Origin: Geobacteraceae bacterium
GTDB lineage: Bacteria > Desulfobacterota > Desulfuromonadia > Geobacterales > Pseudopelobacteraceae
Assembly: GCA_025355325.1 (NCBI GenBank)
Contig: JANXZX010000101.1
Location: 1 to 64,000 of the forward strand
DNA: 64,000 bases
Direction of reading: 5' to 3'
In this document: piece after piece, positions 1 to 9,356 of the stretch
Numbering within the stretch: position 1 is the first letter of the stretch
Layout: each line of letters begins with the position of its first letter
Notes under the pieces: model-generated
The model's database searches: none
Seen by the model: the letters and a program-made list of their open reading frames with translations, nothing else
What the model was told of the DNA's origin: nothing
Position numbers and translations under genes: made by a program

Positions 1-294
1 GTGAATTTCGGCATTCAGGCGCTGCGAAAAGATTTCGCCCAGATGGAAATCGTGATTTCCTTCAAAATAGACCAGCCGGCATCCTTGCGCAACCAGACGA
101 TCCAATGCGTCAAGAACCGCGTCGTACTGAGTGAACGGATGGGACGGGAACCCCAACCAGAAGTCGAACAGGTCGCCCATGATGTATAGTGTATCCAGCT
201 TCCCCTCCAGCTCGTGAAGAAAACAGAGCAACCGGCGGTAGTTTGTGTCCTCCGGCGATATCAGATGGGCATCGGCAATAAAAATGGCTCTCAT
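1..294 (-). CDS. lpxH: UDP-2,3-diacylglucosamine diphosphatase LpxH-like, partial (C-terminus off window)
   Basis: Reading the minus strand from the ATG at 294 gives an open frame that runs off the left edge, about 98 codons. It begins MRAIFIADAHL and contains GDLFDFW and EGNHDFH, the metal-binding blocks of the calcineurin-like phosphoesterase family in the arrangement typical of LpxH, which cleaves UDP-2,3-diacylglucosamine to lipid X in lipid A synthesis on the cytoplasmic face of the inner membrane. The first block is DAH rather than the more usual DxH preceded by S or G; the metal ligands D and H are kept. It is divergent from the gene starting at 355. Other calcineurin-like phosphoesterases remain possible because only the N-terminal 40% is visible. 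Confidence 0.8.
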   Translation of the reverse strand, partial: MRAIFIADAHLISPEDTNYRRLLCFLHELEGKLDTLYIMGDLFDFWLGFPSHPFTQYDAVLDALDRLVAQGCRLVYFEGNHDFHLGEIFSQRLNAEIH

Positions 295-354
295 GGCGCA
301 GATTGTGCTTCGAGACACGGTAAAAAGTCAACAAGAAGAAAACAGGAGAAATTG

Positions 355-810
355 ATGGCATCAATCCACAGCGTTGAAATTTCATGGGAAGATTTATTTG
401 GCGCGTTTACCAGCGGCCAGCTTGATAAAGCATATTATCTCGACCGACTGACCGGCGAAATATTTTTTACCCCATCCACATCAGAGAACAACGAAGTTCT
501 GCAACAGCTTCAGAATCACGGAGAGCGTTTTCTGGAAATTCCTCCCTTTGACTATCTCAGTGAACGGCAGATTGTGACCGAATTTGTCACACAAGTATCC
601 GAACCTGAATTAAGAGTTCTTCTGCACAACTCGCTGGCAGGCAAAAAACCATTCGGGAAGATTGATGACATCCTCTCGTTTTATCCACACGAGGAAGATC
701 GTTTTGCCCTGGTGAAAGATCAGTTTCTTTCCAACCGCCTTAAAACATGGATGGAAGAAAACAACCTGTTCACCGCCGATGCACTACTGCAAGACATGAA
801 GCACGCCTAG
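355..810 (+). CDS. UPF0158 family protein
   Basis: 151-residue soluble acidic protein beginning MASIHSVEISWEDL. The sequence has the features of the uncharacterised UPF0158 family: an N-terminal segment on a 'region rises with aspartate/glutamate' pattern, a central IPPFDYLSERQIVTEFV block and a C-terminal R-F-x-L-V-K-D-x-F-like segment. No function is known for the family that I can state. The ATG at 355 was preferred over the upstream in-frame ATG at 214 because AGGAG lies at 343-347, and because the longer version would overlap the divergent LpxH-like gene. Its stop codon is part of the Shine-Dalgarno of the next gene, so the two are probably co-transcribed. Confidence 0.7.
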   Translation: MASIHSVEISWEDLFGAFTSGQLDKAYYLDRLTGEIFFTPSTSENNEVLQQLQNHGERFLEIPPFDYLSERQIVTEFVTQVSEPELRVLLHNSLAGKKPFGKIDDILSFYPHEEDRFALVKDQFLSNRLKTWMEENNLFTADALLQDMKHA

Positions 811-818
811 GAGGCGCC

Positions 819-1880
819 ATGGAGCACACTCACCACGCTCATGCACCACGGGGAGACTACGGTCGATTTATCGCCACAATACTACTCTTTTGTCTACTGG
901 CTGCTTCCGGCTACGCCCTGCAGCACACCATTTCGTGTTTTCTGCTTTCCTGGGTTATCGCCTACCTTCTTGATCCGATTCTCGTATATTCTGAAAGACG
1001 CGGAGCAAAAAGGCTCCATGCTCTGGGGTTAATGTACATACTCCTGGGGCTGCTGACCGTTTTTTTCCTCACCTTCATAGTACCGGCAATAACTATCGGC
1101 TGGAACGCCTTCATTGTCGAACTGCCGAATAATATCCAGAAGCTTAAGCAGGTCGCTCTGGAATGGAAAACCCGGCTTCCTGACCGCCAGGGTTCCGATG
1201 AAATTCAGTGGCTGATTGACAAAGCCTCCAGTAATATTGACACCGCAGCCGAAAAGGCCGGCGTCTGGGTCTACAGCTTCGGTACCCGTATTTTTTTCAA
1301 CCTCTTTAACATCGTGCTGTCACCGATTCTGGTTTTTTTCATGCTCTACTATAAACATACCGTCATCGTCACCTTGACATCCTGGCTGCCTGACGGTCGA
1401 CGTTCGCAGATTATTGACATCGCTCATGAGGTAAACACCAGTATCGGTGGCTATCTGCGGGGGCAGGTTGCCGTTTCAATCATTGTTGCCGTACTCGCAA
1501 GTATCGCTCTTTTCATACTCGACATCTCACATCCGATCTTTTGCGGCGTTTTTGCAGGGGCGGCATCAATTCTGCCTTTTATTGGCGTGATCATCGCGAC
1601 ACTGCCTGCCCTCTTCCTCGCCTGGTTTAAATTCCAGTCTGCCGCCATGCTCGGTCAAACAGCACTTGCCTTTGCGTTGATCTACTTTGTCGAGGGGTAT
1701 GTCATAAAGCCTCTGGTCTTTAAGGAATCGATGAACCTTAACCCGCTGGTAACGATTATTATGGTTATGGCCCTCGGAGAAACACTCGGGTTTTGGGGCA
1801 TTCTGCTGGCGCTACCCATAGCATCGGCCATAAAAATCACCTGGGGACATTTTGTTCATGGTGATTTCAAGCAGAGGTAA
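819..1880 (+). CDS. AI-2E family transporter (PerM/YdiK-type permease)
   Basis: 353-residue polytopic membrane protein. Hydrophobic spans appear at about residues 20-75 (two or three), one near 85-105, then a long soluble stretch with helical GWNAFIVELPNNIQKLKQ, then a group of spans from about 180 to the end including GVFAGAASILPFIGVIIATLP, the signature region of the AI-2E/UPF0118 exporter family. Members export small molecules or ions (AI-2, sodium/proton antiport); the substrate here cannot be told. The ATG at 819 follows AGGAGG (809-814) formed across the upstream stop codon; an in-frame ATG at 747 lies inside the preceding gene. It ends 7 nt before the copper ATPase gene, suggesting one transcript. 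Confidence 0.8.
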   Translation: MEHTHHAHAPRGDYGRFIATILLFCLLAASGYALQHTISCFLLSWVIAYLLDPILVYSERRGAKRLHALGLMYILLGLLTVFFLTFIVPAITIGWNAFIVELPNNIQKLKQVALEWKTRLPDRQGSDEIQWLIDKASSNIDTAAEKAGVWVYSFGTRIFFNLFNIVLSPILVFFMLYYKHTVIVTLTSWLPDGRRSQIIDIAHEVNTSIGGYLRGQVAVSIIVAVLASIALFILDISHPIFCGVFAGAASILPFIGVIIATLPALFLAWFKFQSAAMLGQTALAFALIYFVEGYVIKPLVFKESMNLNPLVTIIMVMALGETLGFWGILLALPIASAIKITWGHFVHGDFKQR

Positions 1881-1887
1881 TTGATTC

Positions 1888-4278
1888 ATGAGCAAGGAGA
1901 CGTATGCAATAACCGGGATGTCCTGTGCCAATTGTGCTGCCCGGATTGAAAAGAGCCTCGCCAACCGGGAAGGTGTTCAAACGGCCGTTGTTAATTTTGC
2001 CATGGCGGAACTGACCGTCAGTTACGACCCTGCTGCCGTTACCAAAGAACAACTCCTCACGTCTGTAGAAGAACTCGGCTATGGAGTTATCAGACCGGAG
2101 CCGGAGGGAGAGCTGAATTTTGGCGTGCAGGGACTTCATTGCGCTTCCTGCGTCAATACCCTGGAAAAAAAATTACTCGAACATCCTGCCGTTACTGCCG
2201 CAATCGTCAATCTGGCCGCAGAAACCGGCTTTGTCCGGTTTGATCCGCTGCAGATTGATGCCGCCGGCATCTTCACCATCGTCCACACAGCAGGCTATAC
2301 CCCAATAGAACTGCACGGCACAGAAAATGCCCGGAATGACGACCTGCTCTCCCAACGGAACTGGTTCATATTCTCGCTGCTTGCCTCACTGCCGATCATG
2401 TTTACAATGGGGTACCACTCCAATCATGCGGTAATGCAGCTTAATCTGCTGCTGGCAACAGCCGTTCAGTTCTCAGCAGGATTGATCTTTTATCGTGGAG
2501 CCTGGAGCGCACTCAAAAACCGCAGCACCAACATGGATGTACTGGTGGCGCTGGGCACTTCAGCCGCTTATTTTTACTCACTGGGCGCGTACTTTGGATT
2601 GCTTGGCCCACACCGCGAAGTATTCTTTGAAACCTCGGCCATGCTGATCGCATTTATCCGGCTCGGAAAATATCTGGAAGCCCGCGCCCGCGGCAAAGCA
2701 AGCGAGGCGCTTAAAAAGCTGATTCACCTGCAAGCGGATAAAGCCCGACTGGTCACTGAAAACGGCGAGAAAGAGGTACCCGCCTCTGTCATCCGGGTCG
2801 GAGATATCGTACTGGTCAGGGCCGGAGATATTATACCGGTCGATGGCGAGGTACTTGAAGGAAGCAGCTCCGTCAATGAGAGCATGGTCACCGGCGAATC
2901 GCTGCCGGTACTGAAAAGTCCGGGCGACTCCGTTTCGGGAGCAACCGTCAGCGTCAATGGCGTCATGCGCATACGGGCAACACGAATCGGTGAAGCGACG
3001 CTGCTGGCACAAATCATTAAAATGGTTCGCGAAGCCCAGGGTGATAAAGCTCCGATTCAAAAGTTTGCCGACACCGTATCAGCCTGGTTTGTGCCGATCG
3101 TCATTCTGCTGGCAGCGTTCACCTTTATTCTCTGGTACATGGTTCTTTCCCGTGATTTCCTGACCGCTTTCCGCTTTGCCATCTCCGTTCTGGTTATCGC
3201 CTGCCCGTGCGCCATGGGACTGGCAACGCCTACAGCCATCATGGTCGGAAGCGGCATCGCTCTTGGTCGTGGTATTCTCGTAAAAAAGGGCTCCGCGCTC
3301 GAAATGATTTCCCGGATAAATGTGATACTGCTTGACAAGACCGGCACCCTGACCATCGGTGCGCCCGAAATGACCGATCTGGTACCGGCTGCGCGAAGCG
3401 TTGATCCGAACAAACTACTTGAATGCCTGGCCACTGCCGAAGCCTATTCGACTCACCCATTGGCCCAGGCGGCGCTGGCAGCGGCTCAGGAGGCAGGAAT
3501 TCCGCCCGGCCAGGCAGACGACTTTAATGAGCGTGGCGGCATGGGGATAACCTGTCGGTACGAGGGGTTTCAGCTGGCGGTCGGCAACGAACGGCTCATG
3601 ATAGAGCTGGGTATTGAGCTGGCGCAACTGGCGAAAAAAACTGCTGAATTGGCGGAGGCCGGCAAGTCGCTGGTGTATGTAGCTGCCGGAACCGCGCTGG
3701 TCGGAGTGGCCGCTTTTGCAGACACTCTTAAGCCGGGATCAGCCCGGGCAGTTGCCGAACTGCGCCGTATGGGCATACGCACCTGCATGATAACCGGTGA
3801 TCACGCGGACGTTGCCGCTACCGTGGCAAAACAGGTCGGCGTTGACTCATTCGAAGCCGAAGTAATGCCTGAGCGAAAACAGGAAGTGGTAAAAGAATTT
3901 CAGAAACGAGGCATGATCGTCGGAATGGTTGGGGACGGGATCAATGATGCACCGGCACTGGCACAAGCCCAGATAGGCATCGCTATCGGCGGCGGAACCG
4001 ATGTGGCAAAAGAAACCGGCGACATCGTCCTGATGCGCAGTGATCTGCTTGATGCCGTACGGGCAATATCGATTGGCCGGGCCACTCTGGCCAAGATAAA
4101 ACAGAACCTGTTTTGGGCCCTTTTTTACAACATCCTCGGGATTCCGGTAGCTGCAGGACTGCTGTCAGGATACGGCATCACTCTGAAACCGGAATACGCC
4201 GGTCTGGCGATGGCGCTATCTTCAGTCTCGGTTGTTCTCAATTCTCTTCTACTGAAACGGATCGAAAAAACATTATGA
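1888..4278 (+). CDS. copA: Copper-translocating P1B-type ATPase
   Basis: 796-residue heavy-metal P-type ATPase. Two N-terminal HMA domains carry the metal motifs GMSCANC (about residue 9) and GLHCASC (about 77). Then come the membrane helices, the actuator TGES motif ([10 protein letters not shown]), the intramembrane ACPCAMG motif (CPC, Cu+ specificity of the P1B-1 group), the phosphorylated DKTGTLT, the nucleotide-binding HP dipeptide (STHPLAQAA) and the hinge [10 protein letters not shown]. These support ATP-driven Cu(I) export from the cytoplasm. Length is normal for two-HMA CopA. No CopZ chaperone or CueR-like regulator is adjacent. AAGGAG-like sequence precedes the ATG (gagcaagga is internal; the upstream AGAGG at 1873 is the better site). 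Confidence 0.93.
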   Translation: MSKETYAITGMSCANCAARIEKSLANREGVQTAVVNFAMAELTVSYDPAAVTKEQLLTSVEELGYGVIRPEPEGELNFGVQGLHCASCVNTLEKKLLEHPAVTAAIVNLAAETGFVRFDPLQIDAAGIFTIVHTAGYTPIELHGTENARNDDLLSQRNWFIFSLLASLPIMFTMGYHSNHAVMQLNLLLATAVQFSAGLIFYRGAWSALKNRSTNMDVLVALGTSAAYFYSLGAYFGLLGPHREVFFETSAMLIAFIRLGKYLEARARGKASEALKKLIHLQADKARLVTENGEKEVPASVIRVGDIVLVRAGDIIPVDGEVLEGSSSVNESMVTGESLPVLKSPGDSVSGATVSVNGVMRIRATRIGEATLLAQIIKMVREAQGDKAPIQKFADTVSAWFVPIVILLAAFTFILWYMVLSRDFLTAFRFAISVLVIACPCAMGLATPTAIMVGSGIALGRGILVKKGSALEMISRINVILLDKTGTLTIGAPEMTDLVPAARSVDPNKLLECLATAEAYSTHPLAQAALAAAQEAGIPPGQADDFNERGGMGITCRYEGFQLAVGNERLMIELGIELAQLAKKTAELAEAGKSLVYVAAGTALVGVAAFADTLKPGSARAVAELRRMGIRTCMITGDHADVAATVAKQVGVDSFEAEVMPERKQEVVKEFQKRGMIVGMVGDGINDAPALAQAQIGIAIGGGTDVAKETGDIVLMRSDLLDAVRAISIGRATLAKIKQNLFWALFYNILGIPVAAGLLSGYGITLKPEYAGLAMALSSVSVVLNSLLLKRIEKTL

Positions 4279-4314
4279 TTACATCGCAATCAACTAGACA
4301 CCATAGGAACTTAA

Positions 4315-5244
4315 ATGATCTTTAAAAAATTTGTTCTATGTGGTTTCAGACTATACCTAACAGCAGCTTTAATTTCAGCTTCCCTTGTTGGCACATCAGT
4401 TGCCGATGAAATCTGCACAGCTGACCACGAGAAGTCTTCATGCAAGGAAACGGTAGAAACTGCAAAAATTGATGCGGCCCAACCCCCGGCAGCTCAGCCG
4501 CCACAACCAGACAGAATAACCGGTGAGTACGTCAAGTCGTACTTCACCGATACCGGCAGGATACTGGCATCACCTGCCAAATGGGACGGGAGTGATTGGC
4601 TGAAAGCCGGGCTGATCATTGGTGCAACCTCCGGCATCTATTTTGTTGACGCCGACATCAGAAACTTTGCGCAAAGAAATCGGAGTTCCGTCGGAAACAG
4701 GTTTTCCACTGTTGGTAATGATCTTGGTGATCCTCTCTACACTCTGCCTGCTCTTGGCCTGTTCTATCTATATGGTCACCTCTATGAAGACCCGAAAGCG
4801 CGTCGTGCATCGCTACTTGCAGTGGAAAGCCTCGCCATCAGCGGAGCTTTCACCTGGACGATAAAATTGGCAGCCCAGCGTTCCCGTCCATTTACCGAAG
4901 AGCCCTCCTCCTCCTGGAACGGTCCAAGCCTGAAGAACACCGACACATCTTTCCCTTCCGGTCATACTACAGCGGCATTTTCGGTTGCATCTGTTCTTGC
5001 TGAAGAGTACGGCAACAATCCATTTGTTCCGCCGATCGCGTACGGATTGGCGGCACTTACCGGCTTTGCGAGAATCAACACCGACAAGCACTGGGCATCT
5101 GATGTTTTTTTCGGCGGGGCAATCGGCTATTTCGTTGGGAAAGCAGTTGTCCGCTACCACACCGTGCAAAACAGCAATTCCGTAATGATCCTCCCGACTA
5201 TCAGCCAGCAAGGATTAGTCGTAATTGCTGAATACCGGTTCTAG
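4315..5244 (+). CDS. PAP2-family membrane/periplasmic phosphatase
   Basis: 309 residues with an N-terminal signal-like segment ending near VGTSVADE, then a Cys-containing, proline/alanine-rich linker, then a PAP2 phosphatase core. The three catalytic signatures are visible: K-x6-RP as KLAAQRSRP, the PSGH block in SFPSGHTTAAF, and the last block as R-x5-H-x3-D in RINTDKHWASD. The family hydrolyses lipid or isoprenoid phosphates (undecaprenyl pyrophosphate, phosphatidic acid, lipid A phosphates) at the outer face of the inner membrane or in the periplasm; the substrate is not determined. The C-terminus ends in beta-rich residues terminating in YRF, as in outer-membrane associated relatives. Located 36 nt after copA, possibly co-transcribed. 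Confidence 0.85.
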   Translation: MIFKKFVLCGFRLYLTAALISASLVGTSVADEICTADHEKSSCKETVETAKIDAAQPPAAQPPQPDRITGEYVKSYFTDTGRILASPAKWDGSDWLKAGLIIGATSGIYFVDADIRNFAQRNRSSVGNRFSTVGNDLGDPLYTLPALGLFYLYGHLYEDPKARRASLLAVESLAISGAFTWTIKLAAQRSRPFTEEPSSSWNGPSLKNTDTSFPSGHTTAAFSVASVLAEEYGNNPFVPPIAYGLAALTGFARINTDKHWASDVFFGGAIGYFVGKAVVRYHTVQNSNSVMILPTISQQGLVVIAEYRF

Positions 5245-5369
5245 CCATCATACACTGCTGCTGACCTGGAAATGAATCTGTTTTCAATCCTTTTTTTTGA
5301 TCGACAGTTGCCAGACACATCCCACATGGTACACTCGTGGATAGGAGCATCCAGCACACGAGGTATTCC

Positions 5370-7430
5370 ATGAGTAATCCGCGAAAACTGATGGATTTCA
5401 CCGATGAAGACGGTTTTCTCACCCGGAGGATCCGGCGATATGCATGGATATTAGCGGCCTGCTGGACGCTGTTGATCGTTATCTCCTGGGTCTGGAATCT
5501 CCGGGCTGAGCAAAAGGTATTCCAGAAAGTAGCCCTGGCTGAGGCCCATGCCGTCATTGAGCGGGATGCGCTGTATCGACGCTGGGGTTCATCTCATGGC
5601 GGCGTGTACGTGCCGGTCACTCCGCAGACCCCCCCCAACCAGAATCTGTCCCATATCCCCGAACGGGACATCAGCACGCCATCCGGGAAGCAGCTGACCC
5701 TCATGAATCCGGCTTATATGACACGGCAGGTAAATGAACTGGCAAAAGAAGGGAGCGTCTTTCTCGCCCGTGGCCATTTAACCAGCCTGAAACCGCTCCG
5801 TCCCGATAATGCACCTGATCCCTGGGAAGCAAAAGCTCTGCACGCTTTCGAAAAGGGGGCACCTGAAGTCAGTGAGATCATAACCATGAACGGCAAACAA
5901 TTCGCGCGGCTTATGGTCCCGTTCGTAACTGAAAAACCTTGTTTAAAGTGCCACGCATCACAGGGGTATACCGTCGGCTCCGTACGGGGCGGAATAAGCG
6001 TCTCAGTACCGATACAACCGCTCATGGATGCCAGTCACGGACAGATTGCCGGATCTCTTGCGTTCCACGGCATGATCTGGCTGCTCGGCTTGGGTATTAC
6101 CGGAACGGGGGCGCGTCAATTGTGCCGGAGCGCACGGGCACAAAAACAGGTCGAAACCGAGCTTCATCAGCAGGCTCTGCAGCTGGAAGAGGAAATTGCC
6201 GAACGTCAGAAGGCTCAGGAATCCCTCCAGGAAAGTGAATTGCATCTGAGAGTTGTTGCCGATTATTCCTCGAATTGGGAATACTGGCGCCTTCCAGATG
6301 ATCGATTTCTTTACATGTCTCCATCGGCGGTACCGCTCACCGGATACTGCATTCACGACTTTGAGTCTGATGGCGAACTGCTGTGGTCAATTGTGCATCC
6401 TGATGACCGGGAACGGTTTCTCCATCACATTCACGAAAAAGATTCACAGGGAAATATTCTGCCGCTCGAAGTCAGGATCATCTGCAAAAATGGAGATGTG
6501 CGCTGGATCAGCCATGTGTGTCAGCAGGTTTTTACACCGGAGGGAATTCCCTGGGGATGGCGAGCCAGCAATCAGGATATTTCCGAGCGCAAACGGATTG
6601 AACATGAACTTTTTGAACAGAACAAAGTACTTGAAGAGGAGGTCGTCGAACGCGAGACTGCACAGGAAAATCTTGAAGAGCTGAATCATTCTTTGGAAGA
6701 GCGTATCAATCTGGCTGTAGCGGACCTGCGCCACAAAGACCAGACCCTTATCCAGCAGGGGCGCCTGGCCGCCATGGGCGAGATGATCAACAATATAGCT
6801 CACCAGTGGCGTCAACCGCTTAACAATATCGGCTTGATCGTCCAGAATCTTCAGTTTTCGTTCGATGCCGGAGACATCACGCATGACGAACTGAAAAAAG
6901 AGATCGACACCGCGATGGATGTGATCATGCACATGTCACGTACAATCGATGATTTCCGTAATTTTTTCCGCGAAGACAAGCTGAAAAGCGGCTTCCTTGT
7001 CGGCAGAGCGGTTCACAACACCCTGAAGTTTGTTTCCGCGGCACTGTCGAACGATGATATTCAGGTAGTATTTGAAGAGGATGAAAACGTTACCGCCAAT
7101 GGTTACCAGAACGAGTACGTGCAGGTTCTGCTCAACATCCTTTCCAATTCACGAGCCGCCTGCATCGAGCGTTCTATCGCCGAGCCACGGATCCATATCA
7201 GGGTAACCAGCGAAAACGGGCGGGCAGTCGTCTACATCCGGGACAATTGCGGCGGAATCCCGGAGGATATTCTTCCCAAGATATTTGACCCCTATTTCAC
7301 CACGCGCGCCCCGGACAAAGGCACCGGCATAGGTCTCTATATGTCAAAAATGATAATCGAGCAAAACATGGCCGGCAGCCTTACTGCCCGTAATACCGGA
7401 GATGGAGCCGAATTTCGTATTGAAGTTTAG
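5370..7430 (+). CDS. Heme-binding Tll0287-domain sensor histidine kinase with PAS domain
   Basis: 686-residue membrane kinase. One hydrophobic span lies at about 20-42, then a periplasmic Tll0287-like (DUF3365) domain that contains a c-type heme motif CLKCH near residue 192 in the typical KPCLKCH context, then a second span near 230-250. A coiled coil follows, then a PAS domain (about 295-410), another coiled coil, the HisKA block with NIAHQWRQPLNN (phospho-acceptor His) and an HATPase_c domain with FDPYFTT and GTGIGL. Such proteins are thought to sense redox state or gaseous ligands through the heme. No response regulator gene is adjacent. Start: ATG at 5370 has GAGG upstream; an in-frame ATG at 5337 lacks a site. 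A terminator follows at 7437. Confidence 0.88.
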   Translation: MSNPRKLMDFTDEDGFLTRRIRRYAWILAACWTLLIVISWVWNLRAEQKVFQKVALAEAHAVIERDALYRRWGSSHGGVYVPVTPQTPPNQNLSHIPERDISTPSGKQLTLMNPAYMTRQVNELAKEGSVFLARGHLTSLKPLRPDNAPDPWEAKALHAFEKGAPEVSEIITMNGKQFARLMVPFVTEKPCLKCHASQGYTVGSVRGGISVSVPIQPLMDASHGQIAGSLAFHGMIWLLGLGITGTGARQLCRSARAQKQVETELHQQALQLEEEIAERQKAQESLQESELHLRVVADYSSNWEYWRLPDDRFLYMSPSAVPLTGYCIHDFESDGELLWSIVHPDDRERFLHHIHEKDSQGNILPLEVRIICKNGDVRWISHVCQQVFTPEGIPWGWRASNQDISERKRIEHELFEQNKVLEEEVVERETAQENLEELNHSLEERINLAVADLRHKDQTLIQQGRLAAMGEMINNIAHQWRQPLNNIGLIVQNLQFSFDAGDITHDELKKEIDTAMDVIMHMSRTIDDFRNFFREDKLKSGFLVGRAVHNTLKFVSAALSNDDIQVVFEEDENVTANGYQNEYVQVLLNILSNSRAACIERSIAEPRIHIRVTSENGRAVVYIRDNCGGIPEDILPKIFDPYFTTRAPDKGTGIGLYMSKMIIEQNMAGSLTARNTGDGAEFRIEV

Positions 7431-7436
7431 GCAAAA

Positions 7437-7468
7437 AAAGGCACACCTGTTTTGCAAGTGTGCCTTTA
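7437..7468. terminator. Bidirectional terminator between sensor kinase and ferritin-like gene
   Basis: AAAGGCACAC is mirrored by GTGTGCCTTT with an 11-nt loop, at 7437-7467. A-rich sequence precedes it and T's close it, so it can stop the plus-strand kinase transcript and the minus-strand ferritin-like transcript that converge here. Confidence 0.75.
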
Positions 7469-7491
7469 ATACGTTAATTTCGGTTCTAACC

Positions 7492-7944
7492 CTACCCTTC
7501 CGTTAAAACCCGCTCCTCGTAAATCGCCTCTATCCTGCGACGATGACCGAGTTCGACATCGGCAAAAGTCATCAGCACCTTTTGCAGCTTTGGATCGTCG
7601 GTCATACCGGCAGCAGCTTTATAGAGCTGGTAGGCATTTTCTTCGGTCTTGAGGGCATAGGCAAGAATTTCGCTGTAGGTAAGATCTTCGCGGAATGGAA
7701 CATCAGCGAGGTATTTTGCGATACTGGATTCCGGTAGAGTACAAAGCCTGTGGTTCTCAGCCTTGTCTGCATCAATCTTGACGAAAACATCTTTGTGGGT
7801 CGCTTCTTCAGCAGCAAGTTCCTCGAACATTTTCTTGGATGCAATACTGGTGGATAGTTCAGCAGCCCGCTTGTAAAGCTTGTAGGCCGTGTCTTCACGC
7901 TCAACGGCAAATTTGATAACGTCTTCGAGTGTAACAAATTCCAT
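7492..7944 (-). CDS. Rubrerythrin/ferritin-like di-iron protein
   Basis: 150-residue four-helix ferritin-like protein. Two repeats of the carboxylate pattern can be seen: VEREDTAYKLYKRAAE with EELAAEEATHKD, and LKTEENAYQLYKAAAG with FADVELGHRRR (E-x-x-H ligands). It has no C-terminal rubredoxin domain, so it is a short rubrerythrin-type protein rather than a full rubrerythrin. The family handles peroxide or iron in the cytoplasm of anaerobes. A strong GGAGGG lies just upstream of the ATG (minus strand). It sits downstream of bcp on the same strand, in keeping with a joint role in peroxide defence, although a hairpin separates the two genes. Confidence 0.85.
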   Translation of the reverse strand: MEFVTLEDVIKFAVEREDTAYKLYKRAAELSTSIASKKMFEELAAEEATHKDVFVKIDADKAENHRLCTLPESSIAKYLADVPFREDLTYSEILAYALKTEENAYQLYKAAAGMTDDPKLQKVLMTFADVELGHRRRIEAIYEERVLTEG

Positions 7945-7978
7945 GGGTAAGTCCCTCCAAAAGTGATTTAAAAAACAC

Positions 7979-8030
7979 CCCTCCGATGCGTGCCCGGGGG
8001 CATTTCATTAATTCAAAATGCCCCGCATCG
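7979..8030 (-). terminator. Hairpin with bulge between bcp and ferritin-like gene
   Basis: On the minus strand CGATGCGGGGCATTT (8030-8016) is mirrored by AAATGCCCC then CGCATCG (to 7984), with a bulge of about five bases on one arm; a run of T's lies about ten bases further on (7969-7974). It probably ends the bcp transcript or attenuates read-through into the ferritin-like gene. Confidence 0.5.
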
Positions 8031-8071
8031 TACTGACAGGCATGCTCCATGTCAATAACAATGTCAAGCGG

Positions 8072-8533
8072 TTAGCCACAAAGATACGCCAGTACCTGCT
8101 CCGGGTGCTGCTCTGCTTTGGCAACCTTTGCCCACTGTTTTTTTACTAGCCCGTCCGGCCCGACGATTACTGTCGAACGAATCGTTCCCAGCGATTTTTT
8201 ACCGCACATGATCTTCTCGCCAAAAGCTTCATAAGCCTGCATCATGGCGCAATCCGGATCGCTCAGCAGTACAAATGGCAAGCTGTAGTTGGCTATGAAT
8301 TTGCCATGTGATGCAATACTGTCCTTGCTGACGCCCAGGATTACCACATTTTTATCGGACAGCTCTTTATAGGCGTCACGGAAACCGCATGCTTCTTTGG
8401 TGCAGCCGGGTGTGTTGTCCCTGGGGTAAAAATAAATCACCACCGTTTTTCCGGCGTACTGTTTCAATGAGTGCTGCTTTCCGTCACTTCCCACCAGCGC
8501 AAAATCGGGTGCATTTTTTCCTTCTAAAGACAT
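8072..8533 (-). CDS. bcp: Thiol peroxidase Bcp (peroxiredoxin Q)
   Basis: 153-residue AhpC/TSA-fold protein. The catalytic block FYPRDNTPGCTKEACGF gives peroxidatic Cys44 and a resolving Cys49 five residues later, the arrangement of the alpha-2-type atypical 2-Cys PrxQ/Bcp. It reduces hydrogen and organic peroxides with thioredoxin in the cytoplasm. Length and start (GAGGATTAATC upstream of the ATG) are normal. It is divergent from the small PAS-protein gene; the shared 243-bp upstream region contains a CRP/FNR-type palindrome at 8639. Confidence 0.92.
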   Translation of the reverse strand: MSLEGKNAPDFALVGSDGKQHSLKQYAGKTVVIYFYPRDNTPGCTKEACGFRDAYKELSDKNVVILGVSKDSIASHGKFIANYSLPFVLLSDPDCAMMQAYEAFGEKIMCGKKSLGTIRSTVIVGPDGLVKKQWAKVAKAEQHPEQVLAYLCG

Positions 8534-8638
8534 GATTAATCCTCCATGCTGTTAAATAAGACAATTTGAGTCCACTTTATCATTACCTGTAAAAACGTCA
8601 ATAAAAAATTCCGGACATATAAAAAAGTCAGAGCGGTT

Positions 8639-8652
8639 TTGACATGGGTCAA
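8639..8652. promoter_or_regulatory. CRP/FNR-family operator, TTGAC-N4-GTCAA
   Basis: Perfect palindrome TTGAC-ATGG-GTCAA. A -10-like TATATG begins at 8673, which puts the palindrome about 40 bp upstream of the predicted start, a class II activator position for the PAS gene at 8777. The same half-sites recur upstream of napD at 9250. Confidence 0.65.
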
Positions 8653-8776
8653 GGATGTCACGAGCAACAGCATATATGTAAACAGAACACACCAACATAT
8701 AGTTTATGCAGGTTTCTTGCCGTGCTACTTGCGTAAGTTGCATTGTTTGGTACTCTTGTACCGAGGAGAAAATGTT

Positions 8777-9217
8777 ATGTCTGATATGACGATAACCTGG
8801 CTGAGTGAGCAGATTGTTGAAGGAAGTGCCGATGCCATCATGTTTTCCGACGTTGCCGGCAACATACGTCTCTGGAATAAAGGGGCGGAGGTGATGTTCG
8901 GATATACCGCCGCCGAAGCCGAGGGAAAAAGCCTCGACCTGATCATTCCGGAGAACCTGCGCGGCAGGCATTGGGAGGGATACCACCGGGTTATGGCGAG
9001 CGGTGTCACCCGCTATGCGACAGAACTCCTCTCGGCACCCGGGATCCGCAAAGACGGCAGCCGGCTTTCACTGGAGTTCAGCATGGTCATTGTCCGGGAT
9101 GCGAACGGTTCCATTGTCGGCACGGGAGCAATCATCAGAGACGTTTCCGCCCGCTGGCTGAAGGAAAAAGTCTTGCGGGAACAGATTAAAACGCTGGAAG
9201 AAAACAGAGCGCACTGA
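8777..9217 (+). CDS. Small PAS-domain sensor protein
   Basis: 146 residues: a single PAS domain (about 10-125) with the NIRLWNKGAEVMFGYTAAEA and GTGAIIRDVSAR blocks, followed by a short coiled-coil tail. There is no kinase, cyclase or DNA-binding domain, so it must signal by protein contact or simply bind a ligand. A GAGGAG Shine-Dalgarno at 8763-8768 selects the ATG at 8777 over an upstream in-frame ATG at 8639 that would lie inside the operator. It precedes napD and shares its operator type, so a role in nitrate or redox sensing for the nap genes is a fair inference. Homologues of this short form are seen before nap loci in relatives only to the extent I can recall; that is not verified. 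Confidence 0.75.
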   Translation: MSDMTITWLSEQIVEGSADAIMFSDVAGNIRLWNKGAEVMFGYTAAEAEGKSLDLIIPENLRGRHWEGYHRVMASGVTRYATELLSAPGIRKDGSRLSLEFSMVIVRDANGSIVGTGAIIRDVSARWLKEKVLREQIKTLEENRAH

Positions 9218-9249
9218 GGCAGGCTCCGTATTCAGCAATAGTGTAGAAT

Positions 9250-9263
9250 TTGACTTTGGTCAA
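9250..9263. promoter_or_regulatory. CRP/FNR-family operator upstream of napD, TTGAC-N4-GTCAA
   Basis: Perfect palindrome TTGAC-TTTG-GTCAA ending 94 bp before the napD ATG. Half-sites are identical to the site at 8639 and differ by one base per half from that at 14086. Likely bound by an FNR, DNR or HcpR-type nitrogen-oxide or redox regulator; the protein is not in this window. Confidence 0.7.
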
Positions 9264-9356
9264 TTTTGCCGGCCAAAAGTCGTGAGATACGTGTTGTACG
9301 GTAACATATGCGTATTTACCTGACGTGACCACGTCTGACAGATACAGGGAGAACCT

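Noticed and set aside
1..189. Plus-strand frame at the left end
   Set aside because: The opposite strand encodes LpxH metal motifs, so this is a shadow.
2578..3060. Minus-strand frames across copA
   Set aside because: Antisense to P-type ATPase motifs; no support.
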